A stretch of 64,000 nt of DNA, taken from NCBI GenBank assembly GCA_002914805.1, contig JXTB01000258.1, positions 126,889 through 190,888 on the forward strand, read 5' to 3'. Shown piece by piece: positions 36,481-48,218 of the stretch. The notes beneath the pieces are model-generated. The model ran no database searches, was not told the DNA's origin, and saw only the letters and a list, made by a program, of their open reading frames with translations. Every line of letters starts with the position of its first letter. Positions within the stretch are counted from its first letter, which is position 1. Both the position numbers and the translations under genes were made by a program. This stretch comes from Parasponia andersonii. Taxonomy: Eukaryota; Streptophyta; Magnoliopsida; Rosales; Cannabaceae.

Positions 36481-36730
36481 ATGGGAAGAGCGCCAAGGCA
36501 ACTTCCACGTCACGGTACACGTGTCTTGTGTCGAAGCGAGTTTTATACGGTACGCCGTATATACGAGTGCCGTGGTGGTTGTTGAGCTGGCCCATCGATA
36601 TTCGTGCTACCTTTTTTTTTTATTCCAGCGTCACCTGATCCGTACACGTGTTGGTTGATAAATCGATCTACGCGTCGACGGCTCTAGGGTCCAACCTATT
36701 CCTCCACCCGTCATGTGGCTGACGTGGTCC
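36481..36730 (-). promoter_or_regulatory. Promoter of the bZIP gene with G-box/ACGT cluster
   Basis: On the minus strand TATAAAA lies at 36,547-36,541, which would place transcription start near 36,510. ACGT motifs: CCACGTCA at 36,505-36,512, CACGTG at 36,518-36,523, CACGTG at 36,645-36,650 and TGACGTGG at 36,720-36,727. G-boxes in the promoter of a G-box-binding factor suggest feedback or cross-regulation by bZIP or bHLH proteins; this is inference. Confidence 0.55.
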
Positions 36731-38819
36731 TTGTCATTATATTAATCTCTTCTATTAAAAGTATTTATTTAATTTTTAATTTTTTCATTTGGCCAAAAAA
36801 TTTTATTAACTCGAATGAGTTTGCCCTTTGGAATCCACGTCTGGCCACTCACCCACGATCCAGGGGCTGTTTTGATATTTTGGTAAGTATCTCTAAGAGG
36901 GTAGTTTGAAATAATTGCAAAAATATCCCTCAGGTTCTTATAGAATAGCGAAAATTTCAACATTTTCATATATAACAAAAAATTCTCGAATAATCGAATC
37001 AATACAAATTTCACCTCTTCTCTTTCTAATTTTGGCCAAAACAGAAACAAATAAATAAAAATAATTTCCTTCTCAGAAAAAAATTCAAAGTGAAATTGGA
37101 TCACTTAAAAAAATTGTTTAATTTTTTATTAAAAATTACTTAATTTTGACAAATTAGAGGGGGAACTGGAATTTGTTAATCTAAAATAACATTTTTGTTA
37201 TTTATTAAAACCAATAGATAGATTGAGATTTCAACCTAAATTTAAATAATAGTTTTAAAATTTTCCACTTTTCTTTTTCGTCATATTCTCCCTTCACTTG
37301 TCTCCAAACGAATGATTTGGCGGATAATTTTAGTACAGTGGAATGTCTTTACAAAAGTCTCAATGTGTAGACTTTAGCCACGTGTTATGTGCCACATCCT
37401 TGTACCCTATATAGTAATTTGAAATATCTTATAATATAGATTTGTTGTGCATTCCCATAAATTAACATCTATGGATATAAAAAATGTCATAAAAATATTA
37501 CTCTATTTTTTTACTATCTTAAATTTTATTTTAAACCCCCAAATAAAGGAAAAGTTTTGGTTGGATATCGAAACGTGCTGTTGTTTATTTTGAATATATT
37601 TGATAGCATTAGAGGATCTCAATGTCTTTTTAAATTCTTTATTGTTATTTTCTTGGAATGGAACGAGAACCGTCATACGTAGATAATTTGTATGGTTTTA
37701 TTATATATTCTTTTGAGTACTTAAGAATGACACATATTATTTAGCAATGTTTGTCTTCTTTCAAATAGTGCTAGAGATCTTGTCATTTAGTCCGAATTGG
37801 CATGTTAGAGAGAGCTGCTTTAAATTTAATTTGTCAATGAATCATCCTTTAAACGCTTTAGCATTGAAATAATAAAGCTATGGGAACGGGTAAGCTTGTT
37901 ATAATTAATCATAATCAATATCAATAAACAATAAAAATATCTAGAAATAAATGTTGAAAGCATAAGCGTTTTCCAAGTACGATATATCCACACATCATGC
38001 AAACTATTTGTTCTTGATCATATTTAAATCAAAAAAATAATAGAGTAATGTATCATTCGACTCATTACTATATAACATATAAAATGAAAATTGCAGAAGT
38101 AAACTTTCAAATTTGTGTATCTCCACCCAAAATAAACACTTCAAAACATGCATTGACTATTGAAAATTGAGCAAGGAAGTCAATATTTGATATAAACTGA
38201 TGGAAGAAAGGCATAATTATTCTGAAACAACACCAAGGATGCTGTGTTACTTGACATCCCACAATTAGTAAAAAGAACATGACTTATAACGTTTTATGCG
38301 TTTGAGTCAAATAATCATTAAATTCTTCATTTTTTTTCTTTATATTTTTTGAAGGTATTAAATTCTTCATTATTGTGGACAAGTTTATGGTATCATGAAA
38401 GCTAATTTTGGCTTCCCAAATATTATCCCTCGAAAAAAGAATTTCAAAAACAAATATTACAATTGAATTTCAGTGATACATATTTAGATGTGAATGAATA
38501 AGAATGAGGCTGAGAATGTATATTCCACAGAGTCATGGCAGGAGAGCTCAAATTTATTATTTTCTTTAAACTTTTTATTTGAATTTAGGCATCAAAATTG
38601 GACGAGTGATTTGAATGTTAGTTACGTCTTTCACATCTTTATACGCTCGTAATTTACATGCATATGTCATTTTGATGTTAATCAGATATCTAACGTGATG
38701 ACTAAAAAAATTAGTCTGTACAAAATATAATACATTATCTCTTGAAGAGAAATAAATATATTCTTTTTTTTATATAAGTAATAAATATATTCGGCTGAAA
38801 TAAAAAACTGCAAAATACG

Positions 38820-39560
38820 AAAAACAGCTTGATGACGTGTCCCCGGTTGGAGCGAGCAAAAGGGTGCGTGTATGTGAAGGTTGAGGGCAATGGGAGTAAT
38901 TTCACAAGGTAATAGACCTCTCTTTCCGACGCGGAGTGCACTCCATGTCTGACGCACCCTGTTTTGACTCGAATGTCACGCTATCTCAAATCTCAACCGT
39001 CCATTCTCCAGTGCTGATTCTGAGACGCTTTTCCAAGTCACCTCATCAACGGCCCACGTGTAGGCACGGAGGTCACAATCCACATCTTACCCAAATAAAT
39101 AAAAAGTAAATCCCAATTAAATCCACTCTGTGGGGACCACCTATGACGTACGTGAAGACAATGGCTGTGATCTAATAGATCTTAACGGATAGGAACCGGC
39201 CACGCCAACTTCCAATAAGGAAGTATCTCCCTGCCAGCGAGGCATTTCTTGGCATCGAAAAAGGAAAAAAATTATAAAATTAAATTTTTTTTTTTTTAAA
39301 AAAGCATCTAAACACGTACTTGGTTAGGTGGACCCCACAAGCTTTCGCAGATGTCGGTGTGTGTGGTCCGGAGACTGACGTGTCCCACGTAGGTAGCAGC
39401 AGAAGCAGGTAGGCCCCATGGGAGACATAGGTTGTGTGGCCAGCTCATTATCACGTCTCCGAGACTTTCTAGAGATCCTAAAAAAAATGGCCCTCGTGTC
39501 ACCACCAAACTCCACGTGGGAGGTGTACGCGTGCTCCTTTGCCATTGGTTAATCACAAGC
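38820..39560. promoter_or_regulatory. GC-richer island with many ACGT motifs
   Basis: This block stands out from its AT-rich surroundings and holds about ten ACGT cores, including TGACGTGTCC (38,834), CCCACGTGTA (39,053), ACGTACGT (39,145), TGACGTGTCCCACGTAGG (39,375-39,393) and CCACGTGGG (39,513). It looks like a plant stress- or light-type promoter or enhancer, but no gene with good coding structure adjoins it. Open frames at 39,308-39,671 have no family. Confidence 0.35.
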
Positions 39561-40736
39561 CTGGGCTTATTTATTTATAACAAATTACCAGTACCGTACA
39601 AGTCCTTATTTAATGCAGAATCCTTTTATTTTTTAATTTCTATGCGGAACCTTTCATTGCCCTCCACATAAGATTGGAACGACCGGTACAGGCTGCATAA
39701 CAAGTTCTACCGCATCAGAAATTTTTTGATCCAAGTTGAGAGGAGCCGCCGAAATCATGATCAGTACGAGCGATGGTGGTCAGGTGCTTTATACAGCAGC
39801 GGTGGCAAATAGTTTAAGATTTGTTAGGAGAATAATGTATTTTAAAATTTGTTAAGGCATAAAATATCATAGTCATTTTATATGTATATGAGAATTAGTT
39901 TTAAAAATATTTCTAAATAAATTTATTTTTTTAGTTACAAGTGACTTTAGTAAACCCCTATATGCAAAGTCCGTAATAAGTAAATTATGGTTTAGATGAT
40001 TTAATCAATAAAAGAATTGTTTCAAACAAAAGAATTGTTTCAAACAAAATATTCATAGGGAAATTTGTTAAAATGATCTATCTATTTAGCAATTTTGGTA
40101 AAAGGCTTACTATTTTAAGTTGTAAAATAACTAATGACATATAGAGGGACTCGACGACACTGTTGAGTAATTATTGAGCAGTTTGGCATACTTATTGATT
40201 ATCGTTGACTCACAAATTCTTGAGTAGATAATATTATCGAATATTGTAAAATAATGTCTGAGTTGCACTCAATACAAGACATTTTAGTCTTTAAATAAGT
40301 TCATGACTTAAAAAGTCAAAATTTACAATACTAGTACTGAAAAAGATTAGTTACTAAATAGGCTATTTAGCATAGATTCTTTTTCAAATCATACAATTTA
40401 ACATTAAATCTTCTTCAAATCATACATTCATGTATAGTTAACTTCATTTATAGTTTCATAGAAGATATGATTTAGTAAGTGTGTATATAATAGTGAAAGA
40501 TATGTGTTTCTTGAATTTTTATATATATATATATATATAGTTGTCAATCTACTAGTTTTTTTTTATTTATTTATGGGTAGGTATTTTTTTTTAGCCGTTA
40601 GATCACCGATCCAATAGCTATAATGAAGTGCATAAAAAGACGTGCATTATTAATATTTTTTTTCTCTTTTATTTTTTACAATAAAAAAATGTGCATGTTA
40701 AATTTTCATTGGTCAAATTGATACTTATGCATAGGC

Positions 40737-40767
<31 letters not shown>

Positions 40768-41222
40768 TTCCAATCCAATAGATATATTTTTTATTTATTT
40801 ATAGGTTTTTCTTAGTCATTAAATTATTATTTAATGGTTATTATAATTTGAGTAATTATAAAAAAATAAAAATAAAAATATATTTTTTTCTCTCATGTAT
40901 ATGAATTTTAATTATGCAAAATAATACATATGAATAGATAAAAAATAAATAAATAAAAAACTTATTAGTGAGCTTATTAGAACAACAATATTGAAATTAG
41001 CAATTTTTGTTATCCAACACACATGAAAAAAATAGTAAAATCCCGATTCTAATACTTCGTTCTCTACTAAATAAAATTACTTAACTTTACTTGAGAGATT
41101 TTTTTTTTTTAAAGTAAGACAATTGGAGGGTTGTTCCTTCTTTCATGTTGTTTTGAAGAAATAATTCTGCCACTAAACGTGGGATAATTGGAATCTGGCA
41201 TTTTTTCAGTTCAATTTGAAGG

Positions 41223-41500
41223 CGACCTTTGAACCATAATAAGTCCCAGGTTCTAGAATACCTTAAAATAAATTAAAATATATAAGAAAAATTGACAAAA
41301 TATCGCGATTTTTTTTTTATGCACAAAACATCGTGAATTAAATTTGATGACCTTTGAACCATAATAAGTCCCAGGTTTTAGAATACCTTAAAATAAATTT
41401 AAATATATAAGAAAAATCGACTAAATATCGTGATTTTTTTTAATGCACAAAGCATCGTGAATTAAATTTGATTGTCTAATAAACTAACAAAATATCGTGA
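41223..41500. repeat. Tandem duplication, 126 bp unit
   Basis: The block starting GACCTTTGAACCATAATAAG occurs at 41,223-41,348 and 41,349-41,472 with few differences. Its tail (AATTAAATTTGATTGTC...) is repeated once more at about 41,498. This is a recent local duplication. Confidence 0.85.
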
Positions 41501-42017
41501 ATTAAATTTGATTGTCTAATAAACTAGTCAAACTTAATGTTTTATGCTGATATTTCTACGTTATTTTGCTGTTATCTTCAGTCGTATAAGCTCATAATAT
41601 TGGGTTAGTTCGCCATTCAGAGTTTAATTAATTTGATTTAATGCATTTAGCTAATTATTATTTTTTAAAAGGATAATCATACGTTCTACGAACAGATAGT
41701 TTTACCTTTAGTTGCTTGAGGATTGGATAATTAACTCGTATGATCGGAGGAATCTCATCTCCAAAAGACTTTATTTGTTTCAAGTAATAGATTTGGTTCT
41801 TTGCATTTAAAAAATCTCAGCATAAAAATGTAATTCTTGAAACGATTACATTGTGCTACCGAACTCTCCCACGGGTAAGTCCAATTCCTTGTTTCTTATT
41901 TTTTTTTCAAGAAAAAAAAAAGTAAGCATTTAAAATGATTGTGGTCGTATGATTATTTTTGGCCGGTAATTCCCCCAGTTTCCATTGTTGAGGTTTGAAG
42001 TTGGAAAAAGAAAAAAA

Positions 42018-42180
42018 TAAACTTTGCAAAATATCAGAACTTTGGTACTAGTTATCTTATTTAAGTGATAGCATAAAGAGATTTTAATTTAGTTACGTGA
42101 ACTTTGCAAAGATCAAAACTTTAGTATTAGTTATCTTATTTAGGTGACAGCATAAAGAAATTTTAAATTAGTTAATTGAA
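42018..42180. repeat. Tandem duplication, about 80 bp unit
   Basis: Two adjacent copies start AACTTTGCAAA near 42,020 and 42,100. Both contain AGTTATCTTATTTA and GCATAAAGA. Confidence 0.8.
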
Positions 42181-43319
42181 TTTATACTTTTATATAACAA
42201 TTCGTGAATCTCATCGTCTTATTCACCATTAACACATTTATGCAGCACTAAAAAAAAGGCAAATGAACACGTGTAATAATTAAAGATCATCGGTTTATCA
42301 AAAAAAAAAAAAAAAATTAAAGATCATCGAAGTCAGGGGAGGAGGGGCGAGTGTCCCCACTTTTAGTTTTTTTAGTTTTATCTATAAATTTTTTAGAAAA
42401 TTTAAGTCATATGCCCCAATTCAAAATTTTAAATTAAAAAGTTTGTCCTCATTTGATCTTAAGTTTTATACGTAAAGCAAATTAGGATTACTCCAAAGTT
42501 TGAGAGATGTGTATCTGAGTTTGAGGGTCATGATTCAAATTTCGGTACCATATGTATGTTTTATTTTCTTTTAAATTTATAATAAATAATGTTCATTAGT
42601 TAAATCCCATTTTAAAAAATAAAATTGTATATATAAATTTTCACATAATTCAAGTTATGCCATGTTAGATAATTGAATTTTTGGTTATGCCTTTATTTTT
42701 GAATTGAAAATATCAAATTAAAATAGAATAATCATACTTATTTTGATATTAGAGTTAAAAAAAGGAAGAAAAAAATTATTCCATTTTCAAAATTAATACA
42801 TTCATTTTTTTCATCTAAATTAATTTTAAGAATTCAATTAATATCATGTACAAAGAATAAATTAAAAAAGAGTTCATTAAAAAGGGAAACAAAAATTTTG
42901 CTTCGTATTTATGCCTCACTCGAGAAAAGTTATCGATCGAAGTCATTTTAAAATAATAAAATGATAATAAATATATCATATTTATGATATATCATGTTAA
43001 TAAAAAATAATTTATTTAATTAAACATGTTATAGTGTTATTTTTGGATTAAAAATATTGATGTGAAATCTTCAAACATTGATTATATTATACACGTTTTT
43101 TTTACAGAGTTTATATTATACCTGTTAACTTTGTTAACTAAAATACCAAAATTTGTTTCTTGTATGCTGTTTTTGAATTCTATTGGAGTAAAATAATTGC
43201 CGGCCTAATATTGTAAATTTCAGTTCAGTTTTTTTTTTCCATCAAATTAAAAATAAACTGAATTTAATTTGAGTTCTAAAAAAAAAAAAAAGTATAATAT
43301 TAACTTGAATTGAGAGATA

Positions 43320-43640
43320 TTAAAAGCGGGCGCACGTGACAGGGCCTAGTGGGGGTATGACGAAAGCCTCAGAAAGGCCACTTCATCTGAAAACGTAGAC
43401 CGTCGATGGGCTAGGCGGGCCAACGGTTACGCGCGAATCGCGGTGGACTGAGAAAAAGACATCATGTGATTGGAGAACGCTGACGTGGCGACCTCTCTTT
43501 CCTAATTTTCTAATAGTGGGGTCCATCGCACAGACGAGACATCGTTACCGACAAGGTGACGTGTCTCCCAGGCACATGGCTTACTACGCAACGCTAATGG
43601 GTCCCAGTTGACGGGGACTTTAAGCAATTTCTAAGATCGG
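43320..43640. promoter_or_regulatory. GC-rich promoter-like island
   Basis: A sharp rise in GC with GCACGTGACA, TGACGTGGCG and GGTGACGTGTCT motifs and several CG dinucleotides, next to AT-rich DNA on both sides. It resembles plant promoter DNA, but I see no coding exon downstream on either strand within several kb. It may be an orphan promoter, a remnant of a gene, or part of a repeat. Confidence 0.3.
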
Positions 43641-45339
43641 ATCTGATTTTCCTCAGTATTCTTTTCTGATTTATTTTTTTGGTTGTAGTCAAAATTCAGC
43701 TTTTATTGTTGTTCGAATAATACCCCCGATTCCGGTTTGTAGATTCAATTTATATACAAATCCACCGTTGAATCAAGGTTATCTCAGCTAGAACAGTAAT
43801 ATTTAGTCATTTCATTCGTACGTGCAATTGAAATAAATGGTGAACCTAAATCACTTAACTATGGCTAACTTATTGGATAGTAAAGGGTAATTGCGTACTA
43901 GATTGAGATTGAGAGTTCAATTCTCAAAGTTTGTAATTTTTTTTTACTTTGTAATAAGTGAGTTGAGAGTTCAACTTTTAAATTTGTAAAATATATATTT
44001 TTTTAATTTGTAAAAAGTGAAAAATATTAGTTAAATTTCACTTTAAAAAAAATTACTTCAAACAAATCTTGGAATGGTTCTTTTAACTATCAAAAGAAAA
44101 AAAAAATAAAATAAAATCTTAGAGAAGATCATTGATGGGACTGATTTTAGAGCTGTAATATGTTATATCTATTCTATCCAGTACAAAACGGAAAGAAAGG
44201 CAATGAGATTATGGGACTTGTTGGAGAAGAAGATGATGTATCGATTGAAAAAAAGATACAGAATCAAGGTGCCAGCAAATTGATGATTCATGATTCATAA
44301 CTCATACTTTCTAACGACAGTGAGAGCATGTCTTTTTTTGTTTTTTTAAATTAAAAAATTAATTATTATTATTTTTTTCCTCTGATAGAAAATCATGTGT
44401 GACAAATTAATTCCAAAGAGACTGGTAATCCCAAAATAAAAATTGAGAGAGAGACAGAGACTGGGTCGCTCTCTTTTCATTGTTACTCCTTTTAATAAAA
44501 TAAAGAAAAAAAATAGAAGACAAACAAGAAAATATTGGGTCATTTGATGGGAAACAAAAAAAAAAGAAAAACAAATTGAAGAACGACAGGTCGTGGGAGA
44601 TGTAAACAGATGGGCTATCTATGGGCCTTGGAGTTTTATCGGAGATTGCAGCCCACGAAAGACCACCTTAAAATGACTTTTTAAAATGTCTTTTTAAGAC
44701 CACCTTAAAATGTCATTTTAAAAGGTATTTTTTAAGACCACATTTTTCAATAAGTATTTTTAAGACCGACCTTACTAGATTTGACATGCTTCACACATTT
44801 TTTAGTAAAACCTTTAAAGTTTTTATTTTCTTTTATTTTCTCTTTATTTTACTGTTTTCTCTCATTTCTCTCTTTATTTTTTCTCTGAAATCGGAAGAAA
44901 AAAATCTCATAAAATTGAATTCAAAAACCATCTCAATTTAAACTCGAAAATCTATGCCAACTTTCATCAAGAAGCTTTTTTTTTTTTTCCCTTCAACGAA
45001 CTCAAAAAAATCCGATATTGGCGAAAACCCGTCGAACCAAAGCTAAGAAGTCCTTTTCAAAAACTGCAAGTACGTCATCGGCTAGAAAGAAGGCGAAATC
45101 CCCATCTGTCTCTGGCTAAGACTCTAGCATCGAAACCCATTACCCCCGAGCAAAACTCAACCAATTTCAAAGGAAAAAGTACGATAGAAACTGTGTACGA
45201 GGAAGCAAAGATTAGTTTTATATTTATACGAATATCTTTATTTTTTGACATTGCATATTAGGAAAAAAAAGCTATCTTGACTTCTTCGAATGGACTAAAT
45301 GTTTCATAGGTTGATATTCTGATGGGGTTAAGAATATCC

Positions 45340-47230
45340 CAACCTAAGGTCAAAAAGTCCTCGACTCGGATCAAGTTTCTCTTGATCATAGTCTAGAAGT
45401 TATGGACCTGAGCTAAATATTTCTTAGCTTTAGTCAAGAACTTATTTACTGAAGTTAAGATCTTTAGTTTTGACCTGAGCCAAGTACCTTTTGACCTCAA
45501 TCAAAATCTTCTTGACTATTGTAAAGTGATTCTTGGCCTTACGTAAAGAGCTCCATGACACCTCGATCAAGAAACCCTTGACTGATAGGTCAAAAGATTC
45601 TTGACCTCCTATTTATTTAAATTTCTTTGGTTGAGTGCTCCTTGATCTTGGGTCAGGAAGTTCTTAACCCCGGGTCAAGGACTACTTGACCATGGGTCAA
45701 GTCTCACTTGACCATGGGTCAAGTCTCACTTGACCATCACTTGATGTTCTAAATATTTCTAAGCTTTAGTCAAGAACTTATTTACTGAAGTTAAGATCTT
45801 CGTAGCTTTGACTTGAGCCAAGTACCTCTTGACCTCAGTCAAAATCTTTTTGACTATTGTAAAGTGCTTCTTGGTCTCATGTAAAGAGCTCTATGACCCT
45901 TCGATCAAGAAGCCCTTAACTGATAGATCAAAAGATTCTTGACCTCCTATTTATTTAAATTTCCTTGGTTGAGTGCTCCTTGATCTTGGGTCAGGAAGTT
46001 CTTGACCCCGGGTCAAGGATCACTTGACCATCACTTGATGTTATTGTTTTATTTAATTTCATATTTTGCTATTATTCAGCAGGGATTATGAATGTTTGTC
46101 GTTAAGTATGCTACGTTCCTAATATCCGACAAGCCAGTTACATCATAAGCTTGCGAATGAGTTGCATTATCATAGATTATAGAAATATAACGATTATGTC
46201 GAAATTGGCCAATAGGAGTGACTCAATTTAGGGAAGCAAAAACAATGCTTTATTTTGATTGTGGTTCAGATAATTACTTTTTTTTGCTTGTGGTTTCTGT
46301 GATTGGTGAACAATATTCAATATTTATTTATATTTTTGGTATATTTGATGACTATCATTTACTAAAATTCATCTATTCAGTAGATGTTTTGGTGAAATTT
46401 AATAAATTTAGTAAAGACATTATATATTACTCTAGATTAAGAAAAACTTGACTCTATGTTAGATCTATCTTGACTCTAGATCAAAGATATCTTTAATTTT
46501 AAGGCAAGTATTACTTAATACAAGGTCAAGAATTTCTTGCATTGATAAGCATATAAAAATTGTATTCAATTTTTAGATTAAAGAGATTGTGACCCCATTC
46601 AAGAAATTCTTGACATTGGGGTCAATACATTTTTAACCTAATTAATGAATTAGAAAATAAAATATAACAAATCTTTTGACCATAGACAAGAAAATCTAGA
46701 GATTGGTTCAAAAAGTTTTAATTTATAAATTTAAAAATATATCATATACAATATCGTGACCAAGTTTCATATAACACTTTATAACCCATACTGAAAATTT
46801 TGTTGACTCTAAGTTAAATACTTTTTTTCCTCAAGTCAATATCTTTTTGACCTTGGGTCAAGAACATCTTGACCCCAAGTCAATAACTTCTTGCCCCTAA
46901 AGCAAGAATTTCTTAACCCCAAGTCAAGATCCTTTTGTCGTATTCTTCTAAGAAGGTATACAGATTCATTAATCGTGCTATTGAGTGGAATTGGACTAAG
47001 GCATATCTACTTCTTGTACCCTGAATTATCACAACACGAACACTTTTATTTGACTGAGTCCTCAACGGTTGATTCAATATGATATTGAGTAAAGATCAAG
47101 ATGATCTTGACCTAAGGTCAAGTTAGTTTTGACTATACATCAATATTAGTTTGACCTATCTCTTCAAAACAATATAATCTTGACCAAAAGTTAAAGGGGA
47201 TCTTGACCTAAAATCAAGTTAATCTTAATC
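45340..47230. repeat. Degenerate array rich in TTGAC/GTCAA motifs, with a 337 bp duplication
   Basis: Short phrases such as TTCTTGACC, GGGTCAAG and CTTGACCATGGGTCAAG recur every 15-40 bp in both orientations, about 40 by eye. Within it a 337 bp block starting CTAAATATTTCT is duplicated (45,412-45,748 and 45,749 to about 46,044). The part at 46,100-46,430 is poorer in the motif; the motif returns at 46,440-47,230. No coding structure is present. Confidence 0.8.
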
Positions 47231-47534
47231 TACAATGTCACAACGAGGTCTAAAAAATATTAAAAAGGTAATGAATATGCCAAAATATGGAATTTTAAGC
47301 ATAATAATGCCTATCAGTGTTATGGTCTTCCTTTAAATATTACTTACTTAATATCAACCATAAAAAACTAATTTTGAATAAAACTTCATTACTTACCTTC
47401 AAAATCTAAATAACTCTCCAATATAATCCTCCCATTTTCTAGTTGAGTTTTTTTTTTACAAAATAATTAAATAGTTATTAAGAAACACAATTGTTAACAA
47501 AAAGAGAAAGAGAGAGTTAGAGAGAGAGAATGTA

Positions 47535-48187
47535 TGTAACAACCCGGATTTTGGGTGGGTAATTTTGACATTTTACCAATGTTTCGGATATAATATTGGA
47601 GGGATTAATTTACAAAAGTTTTGTGCAGAAGGACTAAATTGAAATTTTTGGAGGATAGAATTGATAGCGATTTGAAATTTAGGGACTTATGTGTAATTTT
47701 TGAAAAATTGCATTGCCCTATACAAAACAGGCCACGTGGCCTGTTCACTTTCATTTCTCTCTCTCTCTTCCCCCCTCCCGATGCTCTCTCTCTCTCTCTC
47801 TCTCTGTTTCTCGGCTGCAACCCATCGAAGGAGCAGCAGTACCGCTCCAGCCAGTCGACCAGCTGGCGTCGACTCACTGTGCTGCCAAGAAACCACGCCG
47901 TCCGTCCTCGGTCACCGACGACGTCTATATTGCCGGAAAAGCTTCAAGTTGCCATTTCATATTTTTGGCCACCCGCGACGATTCCGACCTCCATTCAACC
48001 TCCAACCAGTCCCGTCGGATTCGTTTCGTCGCAAGGATTGTCAAGGTATATATATCTTAACCCCATAATACACGAATCAAAAGTTGTCATTTTTGGAATG
48101 TTTGAGCTTGAGTTGACTTTTTGATTCGGCTGTTGGATTGTGTTTTTGTTGTCATTTTTGGATTGTACTCGGAAAATGGGGAACTTT

Positions 48188-48218
<31 letters not shown>

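Larger units (their letters stand above)
36731..45339. other. Gene-poor intergenic region
   Basis: AT-rich DNA with poly-A/T runs, TA microsatellites (about 40,518-40,545 and 40,747-40,768) and short open frames of no recognisable family. Listed separately: two GC/ACGT-rich islands and two tandem duplications. Near 44,645-44,760 a unit with ACCACCTTAAAATG and TTTTTAAGACC is repeated about three times. Confidence 0.6.

Noticed and set aside
39308-39671. Possible small gene
   Set aside because: Frames overlap on both strands with no family, no splice context and no codon bias; the region looks regulatory.
45340-47230. CRISPR-like or coding interpretation of the TTGAC array
   Set aside because: Repeats are short, in both orientations and unevenly spaced; there is no open frame and the DNA is plant nuclear.
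47605-48124. Several overlapping open frames of up to 167 codons
   Set aside because: All frames are open because of GC-richer LTR sequence plus a CT repeat; they fall inside the solo LTR.
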